Shown: piece by piece, positions 23,655 to 34,912 of the stretch
Layout of the letters: each line of letters opens with the position of its first letter
Position numbering within the stretch: the first letter of the stretch is position 1
Assembly (NCBI RefSeq): GCF_018991925.1
Contig: NW_024737068.1
Coordinates: 11,486,561-11,550,560, forward strand
DNA from: Homarus americanus
Taxonomy: Eukaryota > Arthropoda > Malacostraca > Decapoda > Nephropidae
Length of the DNA: 64,000 bases
Direction of reading: 5' to 3'
The notes under the pieces: model-generated
The model's input: the letters and a program-made list of their open reading frames with translations, nothing else
What the model was told of the DNA's origin: nothing
Databases searched by the model: none
Position numbers and translations under genes: made by a program

Positions 23655-23745
23655 TAAGTTAGGTTTGGTCAGGTTATGTTAGGGCTAGGTTAGGTTAGAT
23701 CGAGTTATGTTCAGTAGGTTAGAGTAGGTTAGGTTTCGGGTCTAG
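23655..23745. repeat. Degenerate TTAGG (telomere-pentamer-like) patch
   Basis: GTTAGGTTTGGTCAGGTTATG, CTAGGTTAGGTTAG and AGTAGGTTAGGTTTCGGG blocks. The strand orientation is opposite to the patch at 18,060. Confidence 0.55.
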
Positions 23746-23904
23746 GTTCTTATTTTGAGTTTCATCTGTTGGCAGCAGCGAGGCGAGGCAACACTAAGAA
23801 CCTGCCTTCATATACCTGGCGTGACTGGTTAAAGAATTAGTGTTGGTGCTGAAAATTAACGCTCAGAGAAACTATGAGATACATATGTATTGAAGTATTT
23901 GTCT

Positions 23905-23910
<6 letters not shown>

Positions 23911-23953
<43 letters not shown>
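23911..23953. repeat. (GT)n microsatellite
   Basis: Twenty-one uninterrupted GT dinucleotides. Confidence 0.95.
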
Positions 23954-23954
<1 letters not shown>

Positions 23955-24593
23955 TAAATACAGGACTGAGTTTTTGTAATGGAAGGATCTGCGTCCTTTG
24001 GAGTTATCATCCTCCTTCCCGGAATCCTTTCTTAAACCAGGAACACAAATGTGAAATTCTCCGATATTTAAACACACGTGTATCAGGCTAAGTCTGACTG
24101 GGTGGAGCATGAGTCACTTCCCAGCGATGTGATGGATTGTTAACTTGTTGGGCGGGCGTCTGGTGATCCGCACTTGAACTAAGATGTTTGGAAATTTTCA
24201 TAAATCGTCAAATATTTCTCCCGCAAACTAGTACAAATATACCAAGTTGATCTCGTGGTTGTCAGTAGTGAGTTACTCCACCACCTTGACAGTAGTTCAC
24301 CCCAGGCTTGTTCTACCACCCCAGAGTGTACTTACTGAGTGCTGAGTGTACAGGGGCTAGTGTGCAAGGTGCTAGTGTACAATTGGAAGCTAATCCTCCA
24401 CTCTGTCCGCGACTCGAGCCCGTGTCCATTCACCATTCAGAAATTTATGTATTTTACTGTAATTATATTTCTATTTGGTAACCTAGAACTAGATTTAATG
24501 ACCATTTTATACCAATTTCTTGTGGTTTGTGCTCTAATTATAATTTTTATCTTGTCTTTTCGGGTGTAGTGGAGTAGTAAGCAACATTTAACT

Positions 24594-24835
24594 ATATAAC
24601 GGAGTACCCGTTATAGTACATCCTTCTTTCCTCACACAGCCAAACTGTGGAATGCTCTGCCTTCTTTTGTGTTTCCATACTCATACAACCTGTCTCACTC
24701 CAAAAAGCTGGTTTCAGGATGTTCGTGGTGTAGATTAATTTGGTCTTTTTCTCTTCTATTTTTAATTTATTTTTACTCTTATTTTTTGGCTTCCCATGGC
24801 CCGTTGTGGGTTAATGACCTGTGCCCGGGTGGGCG
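24594..24835 (+). mobile_element. LINE 3' end: ORF2 C-terminus and 3' UTR
   Basis: A plus frame open from about 24,603 encodes STSFFPHTAKLWNALPSFVF followed by PYSYNLSHSKK, the conserved C-terminal tail found after the reverse transcriptase in many arthropod CR1/jockey-type LINEs (R-T-x-x-LWN-x-LP pattern). It is followed by a T-rich segment and by CCCGTTGTGGGTTAATGACC then TGTGCCCGGGTGG (about 24,800-24,832). That closing module recurs on the minus strand at 40,080-40,128, which supports a shared 3' UTR. The 5' part is missing and no target duplication was found. Confidence 0.72.
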
Positions 24836-24858
24836 TCTGGTGAGGCTGGTGACGCAGG

Positions 24859-25052
24859 ATGTACACGAGGCGGCATAATATCAGTCATAAGAATTGTTCG
24901 CAAGACTGTACAGTGATGCTGAAATTTGTGACTAAGTTCCAGAAACTTCAGGTGTGGCTGATGTTAGAACAGGCAAACGTTGAGGCCAATGTGAAGAGCG
25001 TGAGACAGGTTATGAGAGACCACCTAAGTATTTTCGTAGATACTCTGTAGCT
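24859..25052 (+). other. Uncharacterised open frame (weak)
   Basis: A 63-codon plus frame in non-repetitive sequence, Lys/Val/Leu-rich with a balanced composition (for example VTKFQKLQVWLMLEQANVEA). No family is recognised. It directly follows the LINE 3' end and may simply be chance. Confidence 0.12.
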
Positions 25053-25485
25053 ACAGTTCTCAAGATCTACAGTGATCAGAATTTCGCTTATTAATCTGAA
25101 ACTCCATCCCAACAATATCCTCGGAATCCAGCAACAATCAACTGAAAACTGCAGACAACTGATGAATTTCCGTAATATAAGTCCCCGGCTTACTTAAAGA
25201 GGATGATCACCTAACCACTTATGTGAACAGTAAATGGCCAGATAATGCGCCTTAGGGTTAGCGAACAGCTAATACGCGATCAAGAATGGCTACAGTGTCC
25301 TGCTGTTAACTGTTTCAGGAGGACTGTGTGACAGCCACTATTAACCAGGATTGTTGTTTGAGAATGAAGGAACCTGGCCAGCTTCAAGGTGTCACCAGGA
25401 GTGATAAAACATGAAGTTTTTAACAAGATGGAACCGCACCACACAACCAACAATATGCACAAAGGCAAGAGGATAAGCGTGGTGA

Positions 25486-25752
25486 CCGCGTGAGGTTTCG
25501 AAGAGCAAAGAACAATTCGTCTTCTCACCATTTATATCAAATTCTTGTGGTTATTTTATCTGGAGTTTACCTGGAATACAAGATTTACAGACATCTCACA
25601 CTCCACGATTTAAGAGAGTAACTGGTCCCATAGTCCGTCGAGTTTTGAGACGAATAACACAAGAGGTGATCAATGATATTTTGGGTAACCTCACAAATAC
25701 TGAGGGTCCAGAGACAATAAGGCAGCCAATAGATCACATCAAACACATTTAA
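25486..25752 (+). other. Uncharacterised open frame without a start codon (weak)
   Basis: Eighty-eight sense codons between a TGA at 25,483 and a TAA at 25,750. The product would include FKRVTGPIVRRVLRRITQEV followed by INDILGNLTNTEGPETIRQP, a composition that looks protein-like and not repeat-derived. There is no methionine, so it could only be an exon, and no strong acceptor site is visible. I do not recognise the protein. Confidence 0.18.
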
Positions 25753-25869
25753 AGTTCTGAAGGATCACTGTTCTTTTGATAAATATGTTAATAGTGATGC
25801 CTACTGTATAATGACGATAATAACCCTGTGATTGTAATTTGGTTTAGATTAATTTTCTATCACTTTCAG

Positions 25870-26058
25870 TTCTCCACTAACTCTTCTAACTTCAGACACC
25901 AAGGCTACAGCGGCACTGACTACAGGCCAAGAGGTGCTGTGAGAGGAGTTCATTTTCACAATTCTCGCAGCGAAAGTGTAAAAGATAGCATTTTATATTT
26001 TTCCTTGTGTATCTCTCTCATCAAACACCCGGGGAGACAGACAAGAGGAGGCTCGTAG
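25870..26058 (+). other. Possible exon behind a good splice acceptor (weak)
   Basis: TTTTCTATCACTTTCAG at 25,853-25,869 is a textbook 3' splice site. In frame directly after it comes FSTNSSNFRHQGYSGTDYRP and then RGAVRGVHFHNSRSESVKD, before a more hydrophobic run and a stop at 26,056. The segment is rich in Arg, Ser, Gly and Tyr. No donor site of good quality was seen and no family is recognised. Confidence 0.2.
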
Positions 26059-26179
26059 GAGAATTATGGAAGACAAAGGGAAGATATAGAAAATGATGAT
26101 GACACAGTGGAGTCTTTGAAGATATCGCTGGTGTAAGACTACAGGCAGACAAGGCGGGATCTTCAAAACAGGGTGACAG

Positions 26180-26485
26180 ATGAGAAAACCTGAAATAAAA
26201 TGCTATAAAAAGGAGGGGAAAAAAGACATAGGTGAGAGACATAGGGGAAAATTCAGAGAGATTCTGTCCACATATGAGGCTGATTTAAAAGAGAACGGCA
26301 GCAAACAACAGTATGCTTCAAACAAAACTACGGTAAATGAGTTAGAAGCTTCGAAGATAACAGTTAAAAAAGAGAAAGAAACTTCAAAGAAAACGATAGT
26401 AGAAACAGTGGTAGATGAGGGGGAGACTTATAAGAAAACAGTAGTAGACAAGAGGGAGACAACTTATATTCCTTTTAGGGCATAA
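26180..26485 (+). CDS. Uncharacterised charged ORF, 101 codons (weak)
   Basis: ATG-initiated frame rich in Lys, Glu and Thr. The C-terminal half contains imperfect internal repeats of the form KKTVVDEGETYKKTVVDKRE, with related KKEKETSKKTIVE just before. It would be soluble and probably largely helical or disordered. It lies in the least repetitive 1.6 kb of the window, about 120 bp beyond the candidate exon that ends at 26,058. It could be a small lineage-specific gene, a terminal exon, or chance in A/G-rich DNA. No homologue comes to mind. Confidence 0.22.
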   Translation: MRKPEIKCYKKEGKKDIGERHRGKFREILSTYEADLKENGSKQQYASNKTTVNELEASKITVKKEKETSKKTIVETVVDEGETYKKTVVDKRETTYIPFRA

Positions 26486-26747
26486 AGCTTAAAAAACTGA
26501 GACCATAATGATCAGTAGACCAGGAACTCTAAGCCCCTTACCTTAAACTCCACATATAAGGTGTTGAAGTCTCTGTTTAAAAACCACATATGATCAGAGA
26601 GACAACCCAAGATATTAAGCTCTTTACCCGTATCTTCAGATGGTTTATCTTGGACTTTACCAGCAAGATGTAAGTAATTGCCTGTGATAATAATATTAAC
26701 ATGACACATACATACACACACACATAAAAATAATAATGAACATACAT

Positions 26748-28512
26748 TTGGTAGGTGGTGAGACCCTGGTAGGTGGTGAGGACCCCGGTAGGTGGTGAAG
26801 ACCCCTGTAGGTGGTGAGGACCCCAGTAGGTGGTGAGGACCTGTAGGTGGTGAGGGACCCCAGTAGGTGGTGAGACCCCAGGGTGGTGAGGACCCCGGTA
26901 GGTGGTGGGAGGACCTGGTAGAGGACCCCAGTAGGTGGTGAGGACCCCAGTAGGTGGTGAGGACCCCAGTAGGTGAGGAACCCAGTAGGTGGTGAGGACC
27001 CCGGTAGGTGGTGAGACCCTGGTAGGTGGTGAGACCCCAGTAGTGGTGAGGACCCCAGTAGGTGGTGAGGGACCCTGGTAGGTGGGGACCCCAGTAAGTG
27101 GTGAGGGGACCCAGTAGGTGGTGAGGACCCCAGTAGGTGGTGAGGACCCCAGTAGGTGGTGGAGGACCCTGGTAGGGTGTGAGGACCCCAGTAGGTGGTG
27201 AGGGACCCCAGTGGGTAGAGGGACCCAGTAGGTGAGACCCCTGAGGGGTGATGAGGAACCCAGTAGTGATGAGGAACCCAGTAGGTGGTGAGGACCCCGG
27301 TAGGTGGTGAGGACCCCAGTAGGTGGTGAGGACCCCGGTAGGTGGTAAGGGACCCCGGTAGGTGGTGAGGACCCCAGTAGGTGGTGAGACCCCAGTAGGT
27401 GGTGAGGACCCCAGTAGGTGGTGAGGAACCCAGTAGGTGGTGAGACTGTAGGTGGTGAGGACCCCAGCAGGTGATGAGAACCCAGTAGGTGGTGACCCCA
27501 GCAGGTAGAGACCCAGTAGGCGGTGAGGACCCCGGTAGGTGGTGAGGACCTCAGTAGGTGGTGAGGACCCCAGTAGGTGGTGAGGACCCTGTAGGTGGTG
27601 AGGGACCCCAGTAGGTGGTGACCCCAGTAGGTGTGAGGAACCCAGAGATGAGGAACCCAGTAGGTGATGAGGAACCCAGTAGGTGATGGAGACCCCAGTT
27701 GGTGGTGAGGACCCCAGTAGGTGGTGAGGACCCCAGTAGGTGAGGAACCCAGTAGGTGGTGAGGAAACCCAGTAGGTGAGGAACCCAGGTGGTGAGGACC
27801 CCAGTAGGTGGTGAGGGACCTGGTAGGTGGTGAGGACCCCAGTAGGTGTAGAGACCCCAGGTGGTGAGACCCCAGTAGGTGGTGAGGACCCCAGTAGGTG
27901 GTGAGGACCCCTGGTAGGTGGTGAGGACCCCGGTAGGTGGTGAGGACCCCAGTAGGTGGTGAGGACCCCAGTAGGGGTGGTGAGGACCCCAGTAGGTGGT
28001 GAGGACCGGTAGGTGATGAGGAACCCAGTAGGTGGTGAGGACCCCAGTGGTGAGGACCCCGGTAGGTGGTGAGACCCCAGTAGGTGATGAGACCCCAGTA
28101 GGTGGTGAGGACCCCGGTAGGTGGTGAGGACCCAGTAGGTGGTGAGAACCCAGTAGGTGGTGAGGACCCCAGTAGGGTGAGGACCCCAGGTGGTGAGGAC
28201 CCCTGTAGGTGGTGAGGACCCCAGTAGGTGGTGAGGACCCCAGGTGGTGAGGACCCGGTAGGTGGTGAGGACCCCGGTAGGTGATGAGGAACCCAGTAGG
28301 TGGTGAGGACCCCAGTAGGTGGTGAGGACCCCAGTAGGTGGTGAGACCCAGTAGGTAGTGAGGACCCCGGTAGGTGATGAGAACCCAGTAGGTGTGAGGA
28401 CCCCAGTAGGTGGTGAGGGACCCCAGTAGGTGATGAGGAACCCAGTAGGTGGTGAGGACCCCGGTAGGTGGTGAGAACCCCAGTAGGGTGGTGAGACCCC
28501 AGTAGGTGGCGA
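26748..28512. repeat. 19-bp minisatellite (GTAGGTGGTGAGGACCCCA)
   Basis: About 90 copies of GTAGGTGGTGAGGACCCCA, varying by CCAG/CCCG/CCTG exchange, loss of the GTAG segment and GGTGATGAG variants. A 323-codon minus frame (27,551-28,522, repeated TGVLTTYWGPHHLLGSSP) is produced by the unit. Degenerate CAGCAGGTGGTGAAG copies continue to about 28,660. Confidence 0.95.
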
Positions 28513-28639
28513 GTATCTTCAACAGGCTGAGAGGCTTACAGCAATGGTGAATATCCTCAGCAGGTGGTGAAGACTTTCAGCAGATGGTGAAGGCTTTCAG
28601 CAGGTGGTGAGGATCTCCAGCAGGTGGTGGGGCCTCATG

Positions 28640-28765
28640 GGCAGGGGCTCCAGCAGGTGGCGTGGGAGGCGTGGCGGCGTTAATGAGGCGGGCTGAGAAC
28701 AAAGGGCCAGGCGCGGCGCGGAGGCCCCTGCCCCTGATAGTCTGGCTACGCCTGTTGAGCCCTGA
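28640..28765. other. CpG-rich bridge between two arrays
   Basis: About 120 bp of unique GC-rich DNA (GGCGTGGCGGCG, CCAGGCGCGGCGCGGAGG) separates the 19-bp and 17-bp arrays. No gene was found in it. Confidence 0.55.
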
Positions 28766-28779
28766 TTACACCAGATTTA

Positions 28780-29650
28780 TGGCTGGCACCGCCACCCTGC
28801 CACTCTGACACCCTGCCATCCTGCCACACTAACCACCCTTGTCACACTGACCACCCTGCCACCCTGACACCCTGCCATCCTGCCACACTGACCACCCTGC
28901 CACACTGACCACCCTGCCACTCTAACACCCTGCCACTCTGACACCTGCCATCCCGCCACACTGACCACCCTGCCACACTGACCACCCTGCCACTCCTGTC
29001 ACTGGACACTGCCATCCTGACACCTGCCATCCTGACACCCCTGTCATCCTGACACCCCTGCCGTCCTTCCACACTGACCACCCTGCCACACTGACCACCC
29101 CACTCACACCCCTGCCACTCTGACACCCCTGCCATCCTGACCCTGTCATCCCAAGCCACACTGACCACCCTGTCACTGTGACACCCCTGCCATCCTGCCA
29201 CAATGACCATACTGCCACGCTGACACACCCTGCCATCTTGCCACAATGACCACCCCACCACTGTGAACCCTGATATCCTGCCACACTGACCACCCCTGCC
29301 ATCCTGCCACTCTGCCACCCAACCTTCTTGCCACCCTACCACCATGCCAAACTGCCATCCTGCTACCCTGCTGCCACAACGCCACCTTGCTTCAACAACG
29401 CCACTTTGCCACCCTACTACCAGCAATGTGCCAAAAGCCACCCTACCATTCTACCACTTTGAAACCCTGCTGCCACAAAGTAACTTCCAATTTGCAACAA
29501 AGCCACCGTGTCATCCTTCCACCCTGCCATCCAGCACCCCTGTTACCATTCTGACGCTCCTCTGCTACCCTGCCACCGCAATCTTGCCTTTCTGTAACCA
29601 TATCCACCACCATACCTCCCTGCCAATTCTTCTACCACCCTGACCGCCGC
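28780..29650. repeat. 17-bp minisatellite (ACTGACCACCCTGCCAC)
   Basis: About 45 copies of ACTGACCACCCTGCCAC and ACACCCCTGCCATCCTG, regular to about 29,300 and then increasingly degenerate. Minus-strand frames (Val-Ala-Gly-Trp-Gln repeats) are artefacts of the unit. Confidence 0.92.
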
Positions 29651-29986
29651 TACCCTGCCGCCACCATCATCACCACCCCTAGCCACCAAGCTATCATTCT
29701 GACATAGTTAAGCCACTATATGTTGTCACTACAACCATTACTTAAATGCCATTATAGTGCCACTATGGACTTTTCTCGTCACCATGAGTCACTGCTCAGA
29801 TACCCTGTGTCACTGTTCTAATACCTTGAATCACTGCTTTGATACCATACCACAATAATTTTGAACTCTTATCATGAACCATCCTCATCTAACCAAGAAC
29901 CATCCTCGTCTACTAAAAATCCTCACCTTATCTACCGTGAATTACCCCTAACCCGATCTACTATGGACGCTACCATGGTCATCTGT

Positions 29987-29989
<3 letters not shown>

Positions 29990-30032
<43 letters not shown>
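29990..30032. repeat. (GA)n microsatellite
   Basis: About 21 AG dinucleotides. Confidence 0.95.
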
Positions 30033-30035
<3 letters not shown>

Positions 30036-30129
30036 TTGTTGTACATTATGTTATGTAAATGCTGGCCAGGCATTAATCAGCAGGGATGCTCTGTTTATTG
30101 GCTTCAAAGGAAATCAATCACAGACTGCT

Positions 30130-30400
30130 GGTGTGTGTGTGTGTGGGGGAAAGGATGGTGTGAGTGTGGGGGAAGGTGGTGTGTGGGGAGGGTGGTGTGT
30201 GTGTGGTGAGGGGAAGGTGGTGTGTGTGTGTGTGTGGGGAGGGTGGTGTGTGGGGTGTGTGTAGGGGTAATATGTGTGTGTGTGGGGGAGGGTGTGCGTG
30301 TATGGGGAGTGTGTGGGGTGGGTAATGTGTGTGTGGGGGGAGGGTGGCGTGTATGTATTTGTGTGAGGGAGGAGGTGGTGTGTGGGGGCAGGTGGTTAAT
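30130..30400. repeat. (GT)n mixed with GGGGAGGGTG
   Basis: GT runs alternating with GGGGGAAGGTGG-type G blocks, forming an irregular G-rich repeat with G-quadruplex potential. Confidence 0.85.
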
Positions 30401-30424
30401 GATTACAACCCGTTTACAGGTAAA

Positions 30425-31128
30425 AATTTCATCATAAACATTTTAACTTATTTTCTGTTATAAGCCCTTAGTTAAAGCTTACACCTTAGTGAAAAGCCGA
30501 ACAATAATTTTTTATATGTGCTATAATTCTTAAATATTAAACTAACATACATTTTTCTGTCATAATCAATTACTATGAAGCTTTCAACTAATTTTCTGTA
30601 ATCAATCAATACTACTACAAACCTCCAACTCATTTCAATTTGTTACTTCAATAATATAAATTTAGAAACCCTCATTAAAATTCATGAGTTCATATCACAC
30701 AACCCATTTTCTATATCATACTTCACTAACATAAAACATGCATCCCATTTTCTATAACACCACACAACATCAAAGGAGTATCACCCATACGTCATTTATC
30801 ACTGTCACAAAACTACATTTATGAGCCAGAAATAAAAAACTCAATATTTTTTTCGTTCATTTTTCGTTTCACCTCCCTTAAAAAGCCTGAATTAGCTAAC
30901 AGTGCAATATTTTGGGTAATAATTTGCAGCAATAGTGAGGGTGCACGCAGGAGGGGGAGAGGAGGGGGGCTAAACCATCAATTATTGTAACAGACCCAAC
31001 ACTATTTTCACATTGTCTATTAATCTCTGTGTCTATCAATCTATCTACCTTTCTGTCTGTCTATCTATTTATCAGCCAGCATCTTCTTTCTACTTTTGTT
31101 GAATATAAAGCATTCTTTCCGTCCCTCC
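30425..31128. other. AT-rich intergenic sequence, no gene recognised
   Basis: AT-rich DNA in which CATTTTCTATAYCAYAC-like phrases recur loosely (about 30,530-30,780). A short CTATCTGTCT run is at 31,035-31,070. Confidence 0.5.
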
Positions 31129-33819
31129 AACCCACCCTATTCATAATAAAGCCAGCGTAGCCCACCAACCCACCATAAATAAAACCTAGCCTGACCCACC
31201 AACCCACCCTATTCATAATAAAGCCAGCTAGTCTCCAACCCACCATAAATAAACCTAGCCTGACCCACCAACCCACCCTATCCATATTAAAGCCAGCGTA
31301 GCTCACCAAACCAACTATAAATAAACCTAGCCTGACCCACTAACCCACCCTATTCATAATAAAGCCAGCGTAGCCCACCAAACCACCATAAATAAAACCT
31401 AGCTCACCCCACCAACCCAACTTATTCATAATAAAGCCAGCGTAGCCTCCATCCCACCATAAATAAACCCAGCCTGACCCACCAACCCACCCTATTCATA
31501 ATAAAGCCAGCGTAGCCTCCAACCCACCATAAATAAACCTAGCCTGACCCACCAACCCACCCTATTCATAATAAAGCCAGCGTAGCACCAAAACCACCAT
31601 AAATAAACCTAGCCTGACCCACCAACCCACCTTATTCATAATAAGCCAGCGAGCCTCCAACCCACCATAAATAAACCTAGCCTGACCCACCAACCCACCC
31701 TATCCATAGCCGCGTAGCCCACCAAACCACCATAAATAAACCTAGCCTCGACCCACCAACCCACCCTATCCATATAAAGCCAGCCCACCAAACCACAAGA
31801 AATAAACCTAGCCTGACCCACCAACCCAACCCTATCCATAAAAGCCAGCGTAGCTCCACCAAAACCACCATAAATAAACCTAGCCTGACCCAATTCTATT
31901 CATAATAAAGCCAGCGTAGCCCACCAACCCACCATAAATAAACCTAGCCTAACCCACCAACCCACCCTATCCATAATAAAGCCAGCGTCACCATCCCACC
32001 ATAAATAAACCTAGCCTGACCCACCAACCCACTCTATTCATAATAAAGCCAGCGAGCCCACCAACCCACCAATAAACCTAGCCTGACCCACCAACCCACC
32101 CTATTCAATAAAGCCACCGGAGCTCCTCCATCCCACCATAAATAAAACCTAGCCTGACCCACCAACCCACCCTATCCACAATAAAGCCAGCAGTAGCCCA
32201 CCAAACCACCATAAATAAACCTAGCCTGACCCAATCTATACTATAATAAAGCCAGCGTAGCCCACCAACCCACCATAAATAAACCTAGCCTGACCCACCA
32301 ACCCAATTTCCATACAATAAAGCCAAGCGTAGCCCTCCATCCCACCATAAATAAACCCAGCCTGACCCACCAACCCAATCCTATTCTAAAAAAGCCAGCG
32401 TAGCCTCCAACCCACCATAAATAAACCTAGCCTGACCCACCAACCCAACCCTATCCATAATAAAGCCAGCGTAGCCCTCCATCCCACCATAAACAAAAAC
32501 CTAGCCTGACCCAACAAACCAACCCTATCCACAATAAAGCCAGCGTAGCCCACCAACCCACCATAAATAAACCTAGCCTGACCCACCAACCCACCCTATC
32601 CATAATAAAGCCAGCGTAGCCTCCATCCCACCATAAATAAACCTAGCCTGACCCACCAACCCACCCCATCCAAATAAAGCCAGCGTAACCAAACCAAACA
32701 AGCAAATAAACCTAGCCTGACCCACCAACCCACCCTATCCATAATAAAGCCAGCGAGCTCTCCATCCCACCATAAATAAACCTAGCCTGACCCACCAACC
32801 CACCCTATCCACAATAAAGCCAGCGTAGCCCACCAAACCACCATAAATAAACCTAGCCTGACCCACCAACCCAACCTATCCATAATAAAGCCGTAGCTCA
32901 ACCATCCCACCATAAATAAACCTAGCCTGACCCACCAACCCACCCTATCCATAATAAACAAGCCAGCGAGTCCCTCCATCCCACCATAAATAAACCTAGC
33001 CTGACCCACCAACCCACCCCTATCCATAATAAAAAAGCCACGTAGCCCACCAAAACCAACCATAAATAAACCTAGCCTGACCCACCAACCCACCCTATCC
33101 ACAATAAAGCCACGTAGCCCACCAAACCACCATAAATAAACCTAGCCTGACCCACCAACCCAATATAATAAAGCCAGCGAGCCCACCAAACCACCATAAA
33201 TAAACCTAGCCTGACCCACCTTATTCATAATAAAGCCAGCGTAGCCCACCAAACCACCATAAATAAACCTAGCCTGACCCACCAACCCACCCTATCCATA
33301 ATAAAGCCAGCGTAGCCACCAACCCACCATAAATAAACCTAGCCTGACCCACCAACCCACCCCATCCACAAAGCCAGCGTAGCCCACCAAACCACCATAA
33401 ATAAACCTAGCCTGACCCACCAACCCACCCTATCCACACAAAGCCAGCGTAGCCCACCAAACCACCAATAAATAAACCTATATTGACCCAATCAACCCAC
33501 CCTATCCATAATAAAGCCAGCGTAGCCTCCATCCCACCATAAATAAACCTAGCCTGACCCACCAACCCAATTTATCCACACAGCCAGCGTAGCCCACCAA
33601 ACCACCATAAATAAACCTAGCCTGATCCAACTCTATTCATAATAAAGCCAGCGTAGCCCACCAACTCAACATAAATATACCTAGCCTGACCCACCAACCC
33701 ACTCTATTCATAATAAAGCCAGCGTAGCCCACCAAACCACCATAAATAAAACAGGCCTGACCCACTCAATAAAGCCAAGCGCTGCCCTCCAACCCACCAT
33801 AATATACTCTAGCCTGCNN
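31129..33819. repeat. 71-bp satellite array
   Basis: About 38 copies. Each unit contains AATAAAGCCAGCGTAGCC, then CACCAAACCACCATAAATAA, then ACCTAGCCTGACCCACCAAC, then CCACCCTATCCAT. Units range from about 55 to 75 bp, and CACCAACCC/CTCCATCCC/CACCAAACC variants are interspersed without obvious order. The array stops only at the assembly gap, so its true length is unknown. Minus-strand frames (repeated YGGLVGYAGFIMDRVGWWVR) are open because the unit lacks stops in that frame. Confidence 0.96.
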
Positions 33820-33917
33820 NNNNNNNNNNNNNNNNNNNNNNNNNNNNNNNNNNNNNNNNNNNNNNNNNNNNNNNNNNNNNNNNNNNNNNNNNNNNNNNNN
33901 NNNNNNNNNNNNNNNNN
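33820..33917. other. Assembly gap (N run)
   Basis: About 100 N residues directly at the edge of the 71-bp satellite, most likely an unresolved continuation of the array. Confidence 0.98.
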
Positions 33918-34560
33918 CGGAATTTGAAGAAGTGTAGACGGAGACAGAAGTTGCCCGCCTTGCTCCTGTCTAAGCTAACCGTGTGGGTAATTTAGACATT
34001 GGGTTGGTTATTGTAGGTAATTTAGAGCTGTCTGTCTGGTCGGCTGTCCTCTATATCGGCACTGGTTCTAGACAGTCAACTCTATCCTATAATACGGGTG
34101 TTTTAAGGTCACATTTCGTACTACGCCGATCTGACTAAACGGGTTCTTGCCCAAGGATGTTATCTATTGCCTGGCCGTAAAGATTAGGGGTGGTGATGGA
34201 CTCCTTGAGATTTGATAACTTTTTGTGGTACCATTGATAGTTGTTGTCAGTCTCTGGTGGATGATTTTGTAGGAGTTCTTACTCAAATCTTTCTAACTAA
34301 AGTGTGTAGTAGCTGCTAGTTGATGGGTCTCACTACCAGGTCTCTATGTATTTCAGGTATGGTTCTATTATATGAGGGTCTTTCACCTCTGATGAATCTA
34401 TAAAGGCTTCGTTCTGGACCACCTGTAGTGTTTATATTTGAATGGTGGTGCTCAGAGTGTGAACATGGACTGCTGTGGAGGTTAATATTGCTATGATGAA
34501 TGATTTAACCTGGTGCTGTTTTATTTCCTCAGGCAGGGCGATGAAACGGTACAGGTGTGT
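33918..34560. other. Intergenic sequence, no gene recognised
   Basis: Mixed-composition unique DNA. On the minus strand a few short phrases (for example NNYQWYHKKLSNLKESI) might be remains of a retroelement ORF, but the frame breaks at once and no motif was secure. Confidence 0.4.
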
Positions 34561-34564
34561 CATT

Positions 34565-34850
34565 GGCTGTGTAATAGAGGAAGGATAGAGGGGACGGAGG
34601 AGGGTGAGAGGTCGATGGAGAAGGGAAGGGATGGGAGGGGGAAGCTACAGGGAAGGGTAGGTGGGGTGAGAGGGGAAGGGGGGTGAGAGTAGAATACAGT
34701 AGAGGGTAGGGGGAGGGGTTAAAGAGAGGGGGGAGAGGGAAGGATGAAAGGGAGGAGGGGTGAGAAGGAGAGGGGTGAGAAGGAGAGGGGAGGAGGAGAT
34801 TGAAAGTATTGGTTTAGTCGTGTGTGTGTGTGTCCACATACTTAAACACA

Positions 34851-34905
<55 letters not shown>

Positions 34906-34912
34906 ACACACA
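34565..34912. repeat. GGAGAGG purine tract followed by (CA)n
   Basis: Purine-rich GGGGTGAGAAGGAGAGG repetition to 34,800, then a (GT)7 run, then about 28 CA dinucleotides at 34,851-34,902. Confidence 0.85.

Noticed and set aside
27551..28522. 323-codon minus-strand open frame (TGVLTTYWGPHHLLGSSP repeats)
   Set aside because: Product of the 19-bp minisatellite.
31636..33102. Minus-strand frames with repeated FIMDRVGWWVR text resembling a repeat protein
   Set aside because: Produced by the 71-bp satellite; the frame is lost wherever unit length changes.
33918..34560. Possible retroelement coding remains on the minus strand
   Set aside because: Only one short phrase looked familiar and the frame broke at once; there is not enough to call an element.
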